A stretch of DNA of 9,054 bases from Phycisphaerae bacterium (GCA_014380825.1 JACMJD010000368.1:1-9054), one strand, 5' to 3'. Shown: positions 1 to 6,132, counted from the first letter of the stretch. Notes: a model not told the origin generated them from the letters alone. Program-made: numbers and translations.

Positions 1-126
1 AAATCGTACCGAGCGATTGAGATAGCCAAACGCGACGATCATCACGAGGCCGAATAGGGCGGAGATGATGCCAAGCAACCGCTGCGATCGTTGGGGGGTG
101 AGGAGAGATTTTTCCGGATCGCGCAT
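1..126 (-). CDS. Hypothetical membrane protein, N-terminal part (cut by left window edge)
   Basis: Only the first 42 codons are visible. The reading frame starts at ATG (124-126 on the complement) and stays open to the edge. The product begins with a short polar stretch (MRDPEKSLLTPQRSQR), followed by one hydrophobic helix at about residues 17-38 (LLGIISALFGLVMIVAFGYL), so it is probably an inner-membrane protein with a cytosolic N-terminus. It starts 4 bp after the stop codon of the four-helix membrane protein upstream, so the two are very likely co-transcribed and possibly translationally coupled. The nearest purine-rich ribosome-binding candidate (AGGA) is about 12 nt from the ATG, which is too far to be convincing. 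I do not recognise the family from so short a piece. Confidence 0.6.
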   Translation of the reverse strand, partial: MRDPEKSLLTPQRSQRLLGIISALFGLVMIVAFGYLNRSVRF

Positions 127-130
127 GGTG

Positions 131-628
131 TCAGTCGTTCCTGTTCGTCGGAATGACTTCGAACGCCGGCGTATCGTGTTCGCCTGACCAGGTGTTGCGA
201 CGACAACCTCGTAGGCAGTACATCAGCCACAGCAACGGCGCCACGCCGATCGGACCAAACACCAGCGCAGGCATCCACGACTCTGGGGCAAATCGGATGA
301 CCGATCGATCGCGAATGATCGGCCAGAGCAGGGCGACCACGATCGACGCGGCGTGCAGCGGTGCGAAGGCGGACTCCATTCGCCAACCCCAACGTGCGGA
401 GCGACTGATCCCGGCGGCGCTTGTCAAATGCCAGGCGGCGGGTGCGATGAACAGCATCACCGGCAGGGGGACCATGTCCATATCAGACGCAAGGGCGAGC
501 GGCACAGCCCAGACCAGTCCGAGAACAGCGTGAAACACGCCGACCACGGCGGCCCAATTGGCTGCGCGATATTGCCACTCACGCAACTTGACCTGCACGT
601 CGAAGCTGGGTTCATCGATTCGCTGCAT
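131..628 (-). CDS. Hypothetical four-helix integral membrane protein
   Basis: A 165-residue protein of unknown function. It has a charged N-terminus (residues 1-20) and then four hydrophobic segments at about 24-46, 53-73, 86-107 and 118-138. A short polar, cysteine- and arginine-containing tail follows (CLRGCRR near 138-144, ending TNRND). No catalytic motif is visible. The start ATG lies 17 bp inside the end of rsmE, and the stop is 4 bp before the next membrane gene. This tight packing supports a real gene in an rsmE operon even though no family is recognised. A weak AGG about 7 nt before the ATG is the only ribosome-binding candidate, so translation may depend on coupling to rsmE. It could be a small planctomycete-specific membrane family. 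Nothing in the sequence points to a substrate or partner. Confidence 0.7.
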   Translation of the reverse strand: MQRIDEPSFDVQVKLREWQYRAANWAAVVGVFHAVLGLVWAVPLALASDMDMVPLPVMLFIAPAAWHLTSAAGISRSARWGWRMESAFAPLHAASIVVALLWPIIRDRSVIRFAPESWMPALVFGPIGVAPLLWLMYCLRGCRRNTWSGEHDTPAFEVIPTNRND

Positions 629-1349
629 CGCGCCTGTTTCGTTGTTCGGTCAGAATGCCTGCTGCTGCCGCTGCGACGACGGCAGCGGTTTCGACACGAA
701 GGATCGTCGACGTCAATCTCAATCCATCCATGCCGGCCGACCGCATCGTGGCGATCTCGTTATCGGTCCACCCACCTTCCGGGCCGATGAAGAATGCGAT
801 CGCCTCTGCGACGCTGAGTGCGTGCAGGATCGGAGTCGCTTGTGCATCGGTCGACAGGAAATAGCGCGATGACGAGTCGGCGCCGATTGCTGTCTTCAAT
901 GGCGTCAGCTCATCGATCTGCATCACTCCGGATCGTCGCGATTGCTTGGCGGACTCTTTGGCGATGCGCTGCCAGCGCTCGCGTTTGTTCTTTCCGACGG
1001 GCAGCACGACGCTGCGGGCGGTGATCAGCGGGATGAAGCGAGCCACGCCCACTTCGCTGAGCTTTTCGATCATCCAGTCGGCGCGGTCGCCTTTCGGGAC
1101 GGCGCTGGCGATTGTTATTGAGACGCCGCTGGGGGCGGCGAGTTTCAGTTCACGCTCGTCGACGATCACGAACACGGCGCTGCTGTCGATCTGGTCGATG
1201 GTGGCAAGCGCGGTTTGGCCGGAGCTGTCGAACAGCTCGAGTTCGTCGCCGGACTCCAGGCGGAGCACGTCGCGAACGTGATGCGCCTCACCGGCGGGGA
1301 GCTCGATTCGGCCGGCGACGACATTGGGGACATGGGCTCGGCGAGTCAT
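612..1349 (-). CDS. rsmE: 16S rRNA (uracil(1498)-N3)-methyltransferase
   Basis: RsmE is a SPOUT-class methyltransferase that uses S-adenosylmethionine to methylate N3 of U1498 in helix 44 of 16S rRNA. The 245-residue length is normal for the family. An N-terminal PUA-like RNA-binding region (about 1-70; HVPN, then HHVRDVLRLESGDELELF) is followed by the SPOUT domain (about 75-238). The C-terminal trefoil knot carries the SAM-binding signatures IGPEGGWTDNE (188-198) and LTSTILRVETA (212-222). The preceding WQRIAKESAKQSRR (126-139) matches the conserved family helix. The frame is open further upstream to an ATG at 1385. I chose 1349 because MTRRAHVP matches the family N-terminus and because a promoter lies between the two ATGs, with its -10 box 7 nt from this start. 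The mRNA is therefore probably leaderless. It is the first gene of the operon. Confidence 0.93.
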   Translation of the reverse strand: MTRRAHVPNVVAGRIELPAGEAHHVRDVLRLESGDELELFDSSGQTALATIDQIDSSAVFVIVDERELKLAAPSGVSITIASAVPKGDRADWMIEKLSEVGVARFIPLITARSVVLPVGKNKRERWQRIAKESAKQSRRSGVMQIDELTPLKTAIGADSSSRYFLSTDAQATPILHALSVAEAIAFFIGPEGGWTDNEIATMRSAGMDGLRLTSTILRVETAAVVAAAAAGILTEQRNRRDAANR

Positions 1350-1356
1350 GGGCGCG

Positions 1357-1385
1357 ATTATCAGACGCCGCCGCAGGCCCGGCAA
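1357..1385 (-). promoter_or_regulatory. rsmE promoter, giving a probably leaderless transcript
   Basis: On the complement strand TTGCCG (1380-1385) is followed after exactly 17 bp by GATAAT (1357-1362). Against the sigma-70 consensus these boxes match 4/6 and 5/6. Only 7 nt (1350-1356) separate the -10 box from the rsmE ATG, so transcription would begin at or within one nucleotide of the start codon. No Shine-Dalgarno sequence could be transcribed. Confidence 0.6.
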
Positions 1386-1398
1386 TGCCCCAACAGCC

Positions 1399-1418
1399 CC
1401 GCGGTGGTGAATCCGCGG
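1399..1418. promoter_or_regulatory. Inverted repeat between two divergent promoters (possible operator)
   Basis: Two copies of CCGCGG (1399-1404 and 1413-1418) are separated by 8 bp, so the site is both an inverted and a direct repeat. It lies between the -35 box of the rsmE promoter (1380-1385) and the -35 box of the opposite promoter (1429-1434). This is a sensible place for a regulator to act on both genes. In GC-rich DNA such a short repeat can arise by chance. Confidence 0.25.
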
Positions 1419-1428
1419 CGAGATTCAA

Positions 1429-1457
1429 TTGCGATCGGAAAGATCGAGAGTTATGAT
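1429..1457 (+). promoter_or_regulatory. Promoter of the tail-anchored protein gene
   Basis: TTGCGA (1429-1434), a 17-bp spacer and TATGAT (1452-1457) match the sigma-70 consensus at 4/6 and 5/6. Transcription would start near 1464, leaving a leader of about 70 nt before the ATG at 1536. It is divergent from the rsmE promoter. Confidence 0.55.
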
Positions 1458-1535
1458 CGCGCCGTAATCGGCCGATGCGCAGGAGGCGCAGGGCCACCGT
1501 CACGCTCGTTGGTCGCCCTGCAGAAAGGATTCGCG

Positions 1536-2150
1536 ATGGGGCAGGCCGCCGCCGCTCCAAATACTCTGCCCGACCCAAACGAACCGGCAATGGTGGCGGC
1601 CACCAGTGCGGACGATCTGCTTGCGCAACTCGCCGGCGAAGAAATCGATCGACTGCTGGCCGAAACGGACGACGAACGGCCCGAGGCGTATGCGCCCACG
1701 CCTGCGCCCACGACCGCACCGCCGCCGCCGCCAACTGAACCCAACGTTGCGGCGCCGATAGTTGATGCGCCGGTGAGTGCCGGCGACTCGAGCATCGAAG
1801 CTGTTGATGCGATGGGCGATCAGCTCGACGCGCTGCTCAAGGAAATCGAAGCACCCAAGCCTGACGCGCCTGTCGAAGCGCGTGCGGAAACCACGACGAT
1901 CGCCCAGCTCGGCGCGACTTCGAACAGCGAAGTGAACGCTTTGCTTGGCGAAGACGTCGGCGCAGATATGGCCGGCGCGGTCGACGATGGCACGCCGTTG
2001 CCGGTTTACGTCCGAGCGCTGGAAGTGCTGAACTCGCCATTCGCCGCCATGCCGAACGCGCTGCGCGAGGGATTTGGCAAGATCGCAATCCTGACGCTTT
2101 TCAACTCGATCGCGGTCCTTCTGTACGTCCTGATCTTCCGCCGACATTGA
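1536..2150 (+). CDS. Proline-rich protein with a single C-terminal membrane anchor, function unknown
   Basis: A 204-residue acidic protein. Residues 1-180 look largely disordered and cytosolic, with a Pro/Ala/Thr linker at about 51-70. A single hydrophobic helix at about 183-201 followed by FRRH makes it tail-anchored. Three related short segments occur: GEEIDRLLAE (34-43), GDQLDALLKEI (94-104) and SEVNALLGED (131-140). They share the pattern [IVL]-[DN]-x-LL flanked by acidic residues. A more ordered stretch, LPVYVRALEVLNSPFAAMPNALREGFGK (155-182), precedes the membrane helix and may be the conserved core. The start at 1536 is set by AGAAAGGA (1522-1529) at normal ribosome-binding distance. 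The frame is open further upstream, but that part is antisense to rsmE and precedes the promoter. No family is recognised. A structural or adaptor role at the inner membrane is inference. Confidence 0.75.
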   Translation: MGQAAAAPNTLPDPNEPAMVAATSADDLLAQLAGEEIDRLLAETDDERPEAYAPTPAPTTAPPPPPTEPNVAAPIVDAPVSAGDSSIEAVDAMGDQLDALLKEIEAPKPDAPVEARAETTTIAQLGATSNSEVNALLGEDVGADMAGAVDDGTPLPVYVRALEVLNSPFAAMPNALREGFGKIAILTLFNSIAVLLYVLIFRRH

Positions 2151-2152
2151 AA

Positions 2153-3898
2153 TCACTTTTCTTCGATCGTCGGTGACGGCTCGCCGTGTTCGGGGAGTTG
2201 TTGAACGTAGTTCTGCGCGATCGGCATTCGTCTCCCAAATCCAAACGCGCGGCTGGTGACCTTCAAACCCGGCGCGGCCTGGCGACGTTTGTACTCGCTG
2301 CGATCGATCAGCTTGATCACGCGTTCCACCGTCGGCGCGTCGAATCCGGATGCGATGATCTCGGCGGCGCTTTGATCGTCCTCGACGTAGCGATGGATGA
2401 TCGCATCCAGCACATCGTAAGGCGGCAACGAATCCTGATCCGTCTGATTTGGTCGAAGCTCAGCGCTGGGAACTTTGTCGATACTGCTTTGCGGAATGAG
2501 TTCCTTGCTGGCCGTTTGGTTGATCCAGCGCGACATTTCCCAGACCTGAGTTTTCGGCACATCGCTGATGACCGCAAGCCCGCCGCACATGTCGCCGTAG
2601 AGCGTGCAGTATCCGACGGCCAACTCGCTCTTGTTGCCGGTGGTGAGCAAGAGGTGGTTGAACTTGTTGGAGAAGGCCATCAACAGCGCGCCGCGCACGC
2701 GGGCTTGCAGATTTTCTTCGGTGACATCGGGCGATTTTCCCGCGAAGGCGGGCGCGAGTGTTTTCTCGTATGCATCGTGAATTTCGCCGATCGGGATCGT
2801 GTGGAATTCGATGCCGAGATTGTGGGCGAGCTGTTTTGCGTCATTCACAGAATGATCCGAGCTGAATCGGCTGGGCATCGCGACGCCGACAACCTTGTCT
2901 TTTCCCAGCGCCGCCACCGCAATGGCGGCGGTGAGCGCGGAATCGATGCCGCCGGATAAACCGAGCACGACGCTTTTGAAGCCGCATTTACGCACGTAAT
3001 CGCGAAGGCCGAGCACAAGCGCCTGGTGGATCGTTTCAATTCTCGTGGCGTGGGCGTCTCGCCCGCGCGCGTGCGGCTGGAGCCGCGAATGCACGGGCGA
3101 GACGCCCATGCCACGATCAAAATTCACGATCAACAGTTCTTCTTCGAACGCTTTCGCCTGCGCGATCACGTTGCCCGCCGCGTCGAACGCGACGCTGTTG
3201 CCGTCGAAGATCAGTTCGTCGTTGCCGCCAACCTGGTTCACGTAGACCAGCGGTTTGCCGAAGCGTCGGACTTGCGCGCTGAACAACTCGAGTCGGAAAT
3301 CATGCTTGCCGACGACAAACGGCGACGCACTGGCGTTGATCAGAATCTCCGCGCCGGCGGCATTCAAATCGGCAATCGGGTTCTGGTGATACAGCCGCCG
3401 CGGGATCATCTTTTCGTCGTTCCACAGGTCTTCGCAGATCGACAGGCCCGCCGTCACATCGAGCTGGTCGCCGACGCGGACGAGATTCTCCGTTTCGTTT
3501 GCCGGGCCGGGCTCGAAGTAGCGGCTTTCGTCGAAGACGTCGTACGTCGGCAACAGCGTTTTGAAATGCGTGCTGACGATCTTCCCATCGCGCAACACCG
3601 CCACCGCGTTGTGCAGTGGACGACCGATCGGCTGCTCGTTCCGCGCGGCGTAGCCGACGATCACGTCGATCCCGGCGGGAATCTTTGACGCGATCTGTCT
3701 CACCGCGCGCAGGTTGTCCTCGACGAATCGCGGCTTGAGCAGCAGATCCTTGGGTGGATATCCGACGATCGACAGTTCCGGGAAGACAACGATGCTCGCG
3801 CCCTGCGACTTGGCGCGGTCGGTGAACTCCAGAATTTTCTGCGTGTTGGCGACGATGTCGCCGACGGTTGGATTGATCTGTGCGAGCGCGATACGCAT
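2153..3898 (-). CDS. nadE: Glutamine-dependent NAD+ synthetase
   Basis: NadE makes NAD+ from nicotinic acid adenine dinucleotide, ATP and glutamine, the last step of NAD synthesis. The N-terminal carbon-nitrogen hydrolase domain (1 to about 258) has the Glu-Lys-Cys triad: E41 in PELSIVGYPP, K113 in HFKTLLP and C155 in SICEDLW. It releases ammonia from glutamine. The C-terminal synthetase domain (about 287-581) has the PP-loop LSGGIDS (314-320), the conserved YCTLYGDMCGG (430-440), the KVPSAELRPNQTDQDSLP stretch (475-492) and the ending KRRQAAPGLKVTSRAFGFGRRMPI. At 581 residues it is slightly long. Residues 262-285 (GMGVSPV...GRDAHAT) are not family sequence: they are a palindromic DNA repeat read in frame in the interdomain linker. 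All catalytic motifs are intact, so the enzyme should work. The start at 3898 matches the family N-terminus (MRIALAQINPTVGD). No Shine-Dalgarno sequence is present and a -10 box sits 9 nt upstream. Confidence 0.96.
   Translation of the reverse strand: MRIALAQINPTVGDIVANTQKILEFTDRAKSQGASIVVFPELSIVGYPPKDLLLKPRFVEDNLRAVRQIASKIPAGIDVIVGYAARNEQPIGRPLHNAVAVLRDGKIVSTHFKTLLPTYDVFDESRYFEPGPANETENLVRVGDQLDVTAGLSICEDLWNDEKMIPRRLYHQNPIADLNAAGAEILINASASPFVVGKHDFRLELFSAQVRRFGKPLVYVNQVGGNDELIFDGNSVAFDAAGNVIAQAKAFEEELLIVNFDRGMGVSPVHSRLQPHARGRDAHATRIETIHQALVLGLRDYVRKCGFKSVVLGLSGGIDSALTAAIAVAALGKDKVVGVAMPSRFSSDHSVNDAKQLAHNLGIEFHTIPIGEIHDAYEKTLAPAFAGKSPDVTEENLQARVRGALLMAFSNKFNHLLLTTGNKSELAVGYCTLYGDMCGGLAVISDVPKTQVWEMSRWINQTASKELIPQSSIDKVPSAELRPNQTDQDSLPPYDVLDAIIHRYVEDDQSAAEIIASGFDAPTVERVIKLIDRSEYKRRQAAPGLKVTSRAFGFGRRMPIAQNYVQQLPEHGEPSPTIEEK
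3044..3115. repeat. Palindromic dispersed-type repeat inserted in frame in nadE
   Basis: Two 22-nt arms, 3044-3065 and 3094-3115, are inverted copies with one mismatch (21/22). The core is TGGGCGTCTCGCCCG and its complement. Inside is a second perfect hairpin, GCGGC-TGGA-GCCGC (3073-3086). The whole unit is 72 bp, a multiple of 3, with no stop codon in the nadE frame. It encodes R-GMGVSPVHSRLQPHARG-RDAHAT, residues 262-285. I associate peptides of this type (GMGVSPV, GRDAHAT, and AWASRP...GETPTP from other frames) with repeats scattered in planctomycete genomes. That comes from memory and was not searched. No clear target-site duplication is visible. Confidence 0.85.
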
Positions 3899-3907
3899 GT
3901 GGGATGG

Positions 3908-3913
3908 ATTGTA
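3908..3913 (-). promoter_or_regulatory. Putative -10 box of nadE, near-leaderless transcript
   Basis: TACAAT on the complement (5/6 match to TATAAT) lies 9 nt before the nadE ATG. Transcription would start about 3 nt before the codon. No good -35 hexamer is found at 16-18 bp, so the call rests mainly on the -10 box and its spacing. Confidence 0.4.
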
Positions 3914-3990
3914 ACGTGCGCGAGCGACGCGTGCGCTTTCGGCTCTCTCGCGTTCAGTGTCTTCTGTGATGCAGAGACGTGCAGGCGGTA

Positions 3991-4004
3991 GCCGGCACGC
4001 CGGC
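3991..4004. repeat. Short GC palindrome upstream of nadE
   Basis: GCCGG-CACG-CCGGC forms a perfect 5-bp stem with a 4-nt loop in the 120-bp gap between the membrane protein gene and nadE, 14 bp after the former's stop codon (minus-strand sense). There is no T-run after it, so it is a weak terminator candidate. It may instead be a fragment of a dispersed GCCGGC-type repeat. The rest of the gap (3899-4018) holds only the putative nadE -10 box. Confidence 0.3.
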
Positions 4005-4018
4005 GGGGGTTTCGCGGG

Positions 4019-5365
4019 TTACCTCGGGGGCGCTGCGGCGCGCGATTGCGCTGCCTTGACCTTTGCGGAGTTGGCGTTGAGGTTGCGCGCCGGTGCTTTG
4101 CTGCGACCCAGCAATCGCACATCGTCTGGGGAGCGAACGTGGCGCTGAAGCACCCAGGGGAATTGTTCGTGTCGTAGTCGATAAACCGCACCGAGCGACC
4201 AGCAGAAATAGTGCATCAAATAGACTCCGGCGAGCAATGCTGGATAGGTCAGCCACGGTTGAAACCACCACGGCAGCGTCGCGCGAAACTGGTTGGCGGT
4301 CGATGCCCAGACGAACAACAGAATCGCATCCGCGTGAAATCGCCAGAGGCCGATCGTGTAGGCCGCCAGCGCGGTAAACATCAGGCTGAACAGCAATATG
4401 TACGATGGCCCGATGATTCGAATGACGCCCATCAGGCGATCCGGGCGCATGTTCAGGATCGTGCCGCTGGTCGCCATCGTCAGCAGCACGGCCGGGAAGA
4501 AAAATGAACCGACCATCGCCAGGCAACCGATCGCCGGCAGCGGCAAGTGAAATTGCCGCGCGACGTACGCGGGCCAGAAGCAGACGATCATCGAGAAGGT
4601 GAAGTTGACGAATGGCCGCCAGAGGTCGTCGTAGAATTGCACATCGCGCATCGGGCGCGGCAGCTCACCAGCCTCGCCGGGGCCGGCATCTTCAACGACG
4701 TTCGCGTAGTGCGAGAGGAAAAACATGATCCCAAGAACGAACACCGGCATCGCCAGCCACGCGCCCGCGGCCATCATGACGTTGGCGGGTTCCATTAGGA
4801 TGTGAGCCGCCAGCACGATCGACATCACAAAGAGGTTGGCCGGATCGCGAATCAGGTTCAGCGCGAGCTGACTGAATGCGATCGGCCGGGATAGATCATG
4901 TTGTTCATACTGAATCGCGCGGCTCGCGATGGGGATCGCCGCAACGGTCTGTGGCCGGTCATTCGGGTCGCGCTTGATATCGATCGGACGGATCAGCTCG
5001 CCGGTCATTGGATCGTACTGCGGCGCGTGCATGTCGACATCGCCCGCCACCGCCGTCGGCCCGTCATCGGTTCCGGCCGCCAATACGTCTTCGTATGACG
5101 GCCGCAGGTCGATTTCTTCGCCGGATTCGTCGACATGTTTGCGCGTGAATGCCCGCGCCACTTTTTGCAGCCGCTCTTGTGGCGATTCCACCGGATCGAT
5201 CGTCGGCCCGAGCTTGTACGCGCCGTCATCGTCGAGATTTTCCATCTCGCCGAGTGTCGGCACATCGCAAAGTCGATGGCACTCCGGACATTGCACGAGC
5301 CCGCCGGCCATGTCTTGCGGAACCGAAAATGTGTACCGCCCGCAGGGGCAGGGGAAGTCGATCAT
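4019..5365 (-). CDS. Multi-pass membrane protein with N-terminal zinc ribbon, function unknown
   Basis: A 448-residue protein. The first 30 residues contain C6-x-C8 and C26-x2-C29 in a PCPCG...VQCPECH arrangement, a zinc-ribbon-type metal site. Residues 40-160 are acidic and polar with no membrane segment. From about 175 come roughly six to seven hydrophobic helices (about 178-193, 197-217, 252-269, 276-299, 317-340, 345-358, 372-394). Then come a basic region with HEQFPWVLQRHVRS (399-412) and a low-complexity Ala/Arg tail. Zinc-ribbon-plus-membrane proteins of this layout are, as far as I recall, common in planctomycetes and uncharacterised. The 120-bp gap to nadE and nadE's own -10 box suggest separate transcription. 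The start at 5365 is supported by the zinc ribbon beginning immediately and by a perfect TATAAT 10 nt upstream. There is no ribosome-binding sequence. Confidence 0.85.
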   Translation of the reverse strand: MIDFPCPCGRYTFSVPQDMAGGLVQCPECHRLCDVPTLGEMENLDDDGAYKLGPTIDPVESPQERLQKVARAFTRKHVDESGEEIDLRPSYEDVLAAGTDDGPTAVAGDVDMHAPQYDPMTGELIRPIDIKRDPNDRPQTVAAIPIASRAIQYEQHDLSRPIAFSQLALNLIRDPANLFVMSIVLAAHILMEPANVMMAAGAWLAMPVFVLGIMFFLSHYANVVEDAGPGEAGELPRPMRDVQFYDDLWRPFVNFTFSMIVCFWPAYVARQFHLPLPAIGCLAMVGSFFFPAVLLTMATSGTILNMRPDRLMGVIRIIGPSYILLFSLMFTALAAYTIGLWRFHADAILLFVWASTANQFRATLPWWFQPWLTYPALLAGVYLMHYFCWSLGAVYRLRHEQFPWVLQRHVRSPDDVRLLGRSKAPARNLNANSAKVKAAQSRAAAPPR

Positions 5366-5375
5366 GGCTGCTTAA

Positions 5376-5381
5376 ATTATA
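5376..5381 (-). promoter_or_regulatory. Perfect TATAAT box directly upstream of the zinc-ribbon membrane protein gene
   Basis: TATAAT on the complement is followed by TTAAGCAGCC and then the ATG, so the transcript would have a leader of only about 4 nt. The best -35-like hexamer, TTGTCC (5402-5407), is 20 bp away, longer than usual. The AT-rich hexamer stands out in very GC-rich surroundings. Confidence 0.5.
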
Positions 5382-5413
5382 CGGATGGTGAACGCGAAAG
5401 CGGACAACGGAGG

Positions 5414-5494
5414 ATGAACCATGAAGACACCAAGAGCACCAAGAAGCGAATTCAAAACTGATTTCTTGGTGTTCTTGGTGTCTTGGTGGTTCAT
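5414..5494. repeat. Long inverted repeat (NHEDTKSTKK type) in a divergent intergenic region
   Basis: Arms of 32 nt at 5414-5445 and 5463-5494 are inverted copies with three mismatches (29/32), around a 17-nt centre. Each arm contains a 9-nt near-repeat (ACACCAAGA then GCACCAAGA in the left arm). The left arm translates as MNHEDTKSTKK, a peptide I recall from spurious ORFs across planctomycetes and other environmental bacteria. It lies between the promoters of the flanking divergent genes and is less GC-rich than its surroundings. Mobile-repeat origin is inference, as no transposase is nearby. Confidence 0.8.
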
Positions 5495-5523
5495 TCTGAA
5501 TTTGATGCCAGAGAGTGCCTTCA

Positions 5524-5552
5524 TTGTTCATCCGTCCCCACGCTTCTAGAAT
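5524..5552 (+). promoter_or_regulatory. Putative promoter of the exported coiled-coil protein gene
   Basis: TTGTTC (5524-5529), a 17-bp spacer and TAGAAT (5547-5552) match the sigma-70 consensus at 3/6 and 5/6. The start site would be near 5559, giving a leader of about 24 nt that still includes AAAGGA (5571-5576), the ribosome-binding site. Confidence 0.45.
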
Positions 5553-5582
5553 GCCGCCCTGCGGGAACGGAAAGGATTTTTT

Positions 5583-6125
5583 ATGCGCCGGCGGTTGGCA
5601 GTGCTTGCAATGGTGGGGGCCCTCACGTGGAGCAGTGGGGCGCCGATTCTCGCCCAGGATCAGAACAATCCGGATATTCTCAAAAGAGACCTCGCCGAGG
5701 CGATGTCGCAGCTCAAGGCGGCGCAGGATCGGAAGAACGAGCTGGCGAACGAATACGAGAAGCTCAAAGCGCAGACGGCGACGATCCAGAAACAGCTGGA
5801 AGACGCGCAGCGCACCCTTGCAACGCACGCCGAGCAAACATACGCGCTGCGCGCCGAGCGCGCCGCGTGGAACGCGTTCATCGATCGAGATCCGCGACTG
5901 CGGGCGCGGTGGGAAATCTATCTCGAAACGCCCGTCGCAGATTTCTTGAGGAGCAACGACAATTGGTTTCTCGAGAAGCCCGTGCCGCCATCGTTGTTCA
6001 CCTCGACTACGCAGCCGGCCACGCAGTTTGGGGCCCAATCTGCAACGGAGTCGACGACGGAACCCGCGTCGCAACCGGCGACAACTCAAGCGACGACCAA
6101 CGCCACGACGAACCCGCAGCAATAA
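5583..6125 (+). CDS. Exported coiled-coil protein with a Thr/Gln-rich tail, function unknown
   Basis: A 180-residue protein with a Sec signal peptide: basic MRRR, a hydrophobic core (5-20) and probable cleavage after A24 (PILA-QDQ). Residues about 31-97 form a long charged helix with heptad-like spacing (LKRDLAEAMSQLKAAQDRK and onward), so a coiled coil is likely. A conserved-looking segment, WNAFIDRDPRLRARWEIYLETPVADFLRSNDNWFL (96-130), follows. The last 40 residues are Thr/Gln/Pro/Ala-rich with TTQPAT and SQPATTQATTNATT patterns, probably disordered. The start is fixed by AAAGGA 6 nt upstream and by the signal peptide. A plausible setting is the periplasm or cell envelope. No lipobox or membrane anchor is visible and no family is recognised. 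The next gene on this strand begins 243 bp later, so shared transcription is uncertain. Confidence 0.8.
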   Translation: MRRRLAVLAMVGALTWSSGAPILAQDQNNPDILKRDLAEAMSQLKAAQDRKNELANEYEKLKAQTATIQKQLEDAQRTLATHAEQTYALRAERAAWNAFIDRDPRLRARWEIYLETPVADFLRSNDNWFLEKPVPPSLFTSTTQPATQFGAQSATESTTEPASQPATTQATTNATTNPQQ

Positions 6126-6132
6126 TATTTGG

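Noticed and set aside
1215..1535. Upstream extension of the tail-anchored protein reading frame
   Set aside because: It is antisense to rsmE and precedes the promoter at 1429-1457. A good ribosome-binding sequence selects the ATG at 1536.
1536..2150. Assignment of the tail-anchored protein as a FliM/FliN-type flagellar switch protein
   Set aside because: Only the short EIDxLL-like motif is shared. No switch-protein domain is present, and there is a membrane anchor that those proteins lack.
3026..3688. Long plus-strand open frame opposite nadE (220 codons)
   Set aside because: It is fully antisense to well-conserved NadE sequence, has no signal for initiation and no recognisable protein features. 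It is typical of shadow frames in GC-rich DNA.
3954..4526. 190-codon minus-strand frame overlapping the end of the zinc-ribbon membrane protein gene
   Set aside because: It lies out of frame within clear membrane-protein coding sequence and runs through the GC palindrome. It has no motif.
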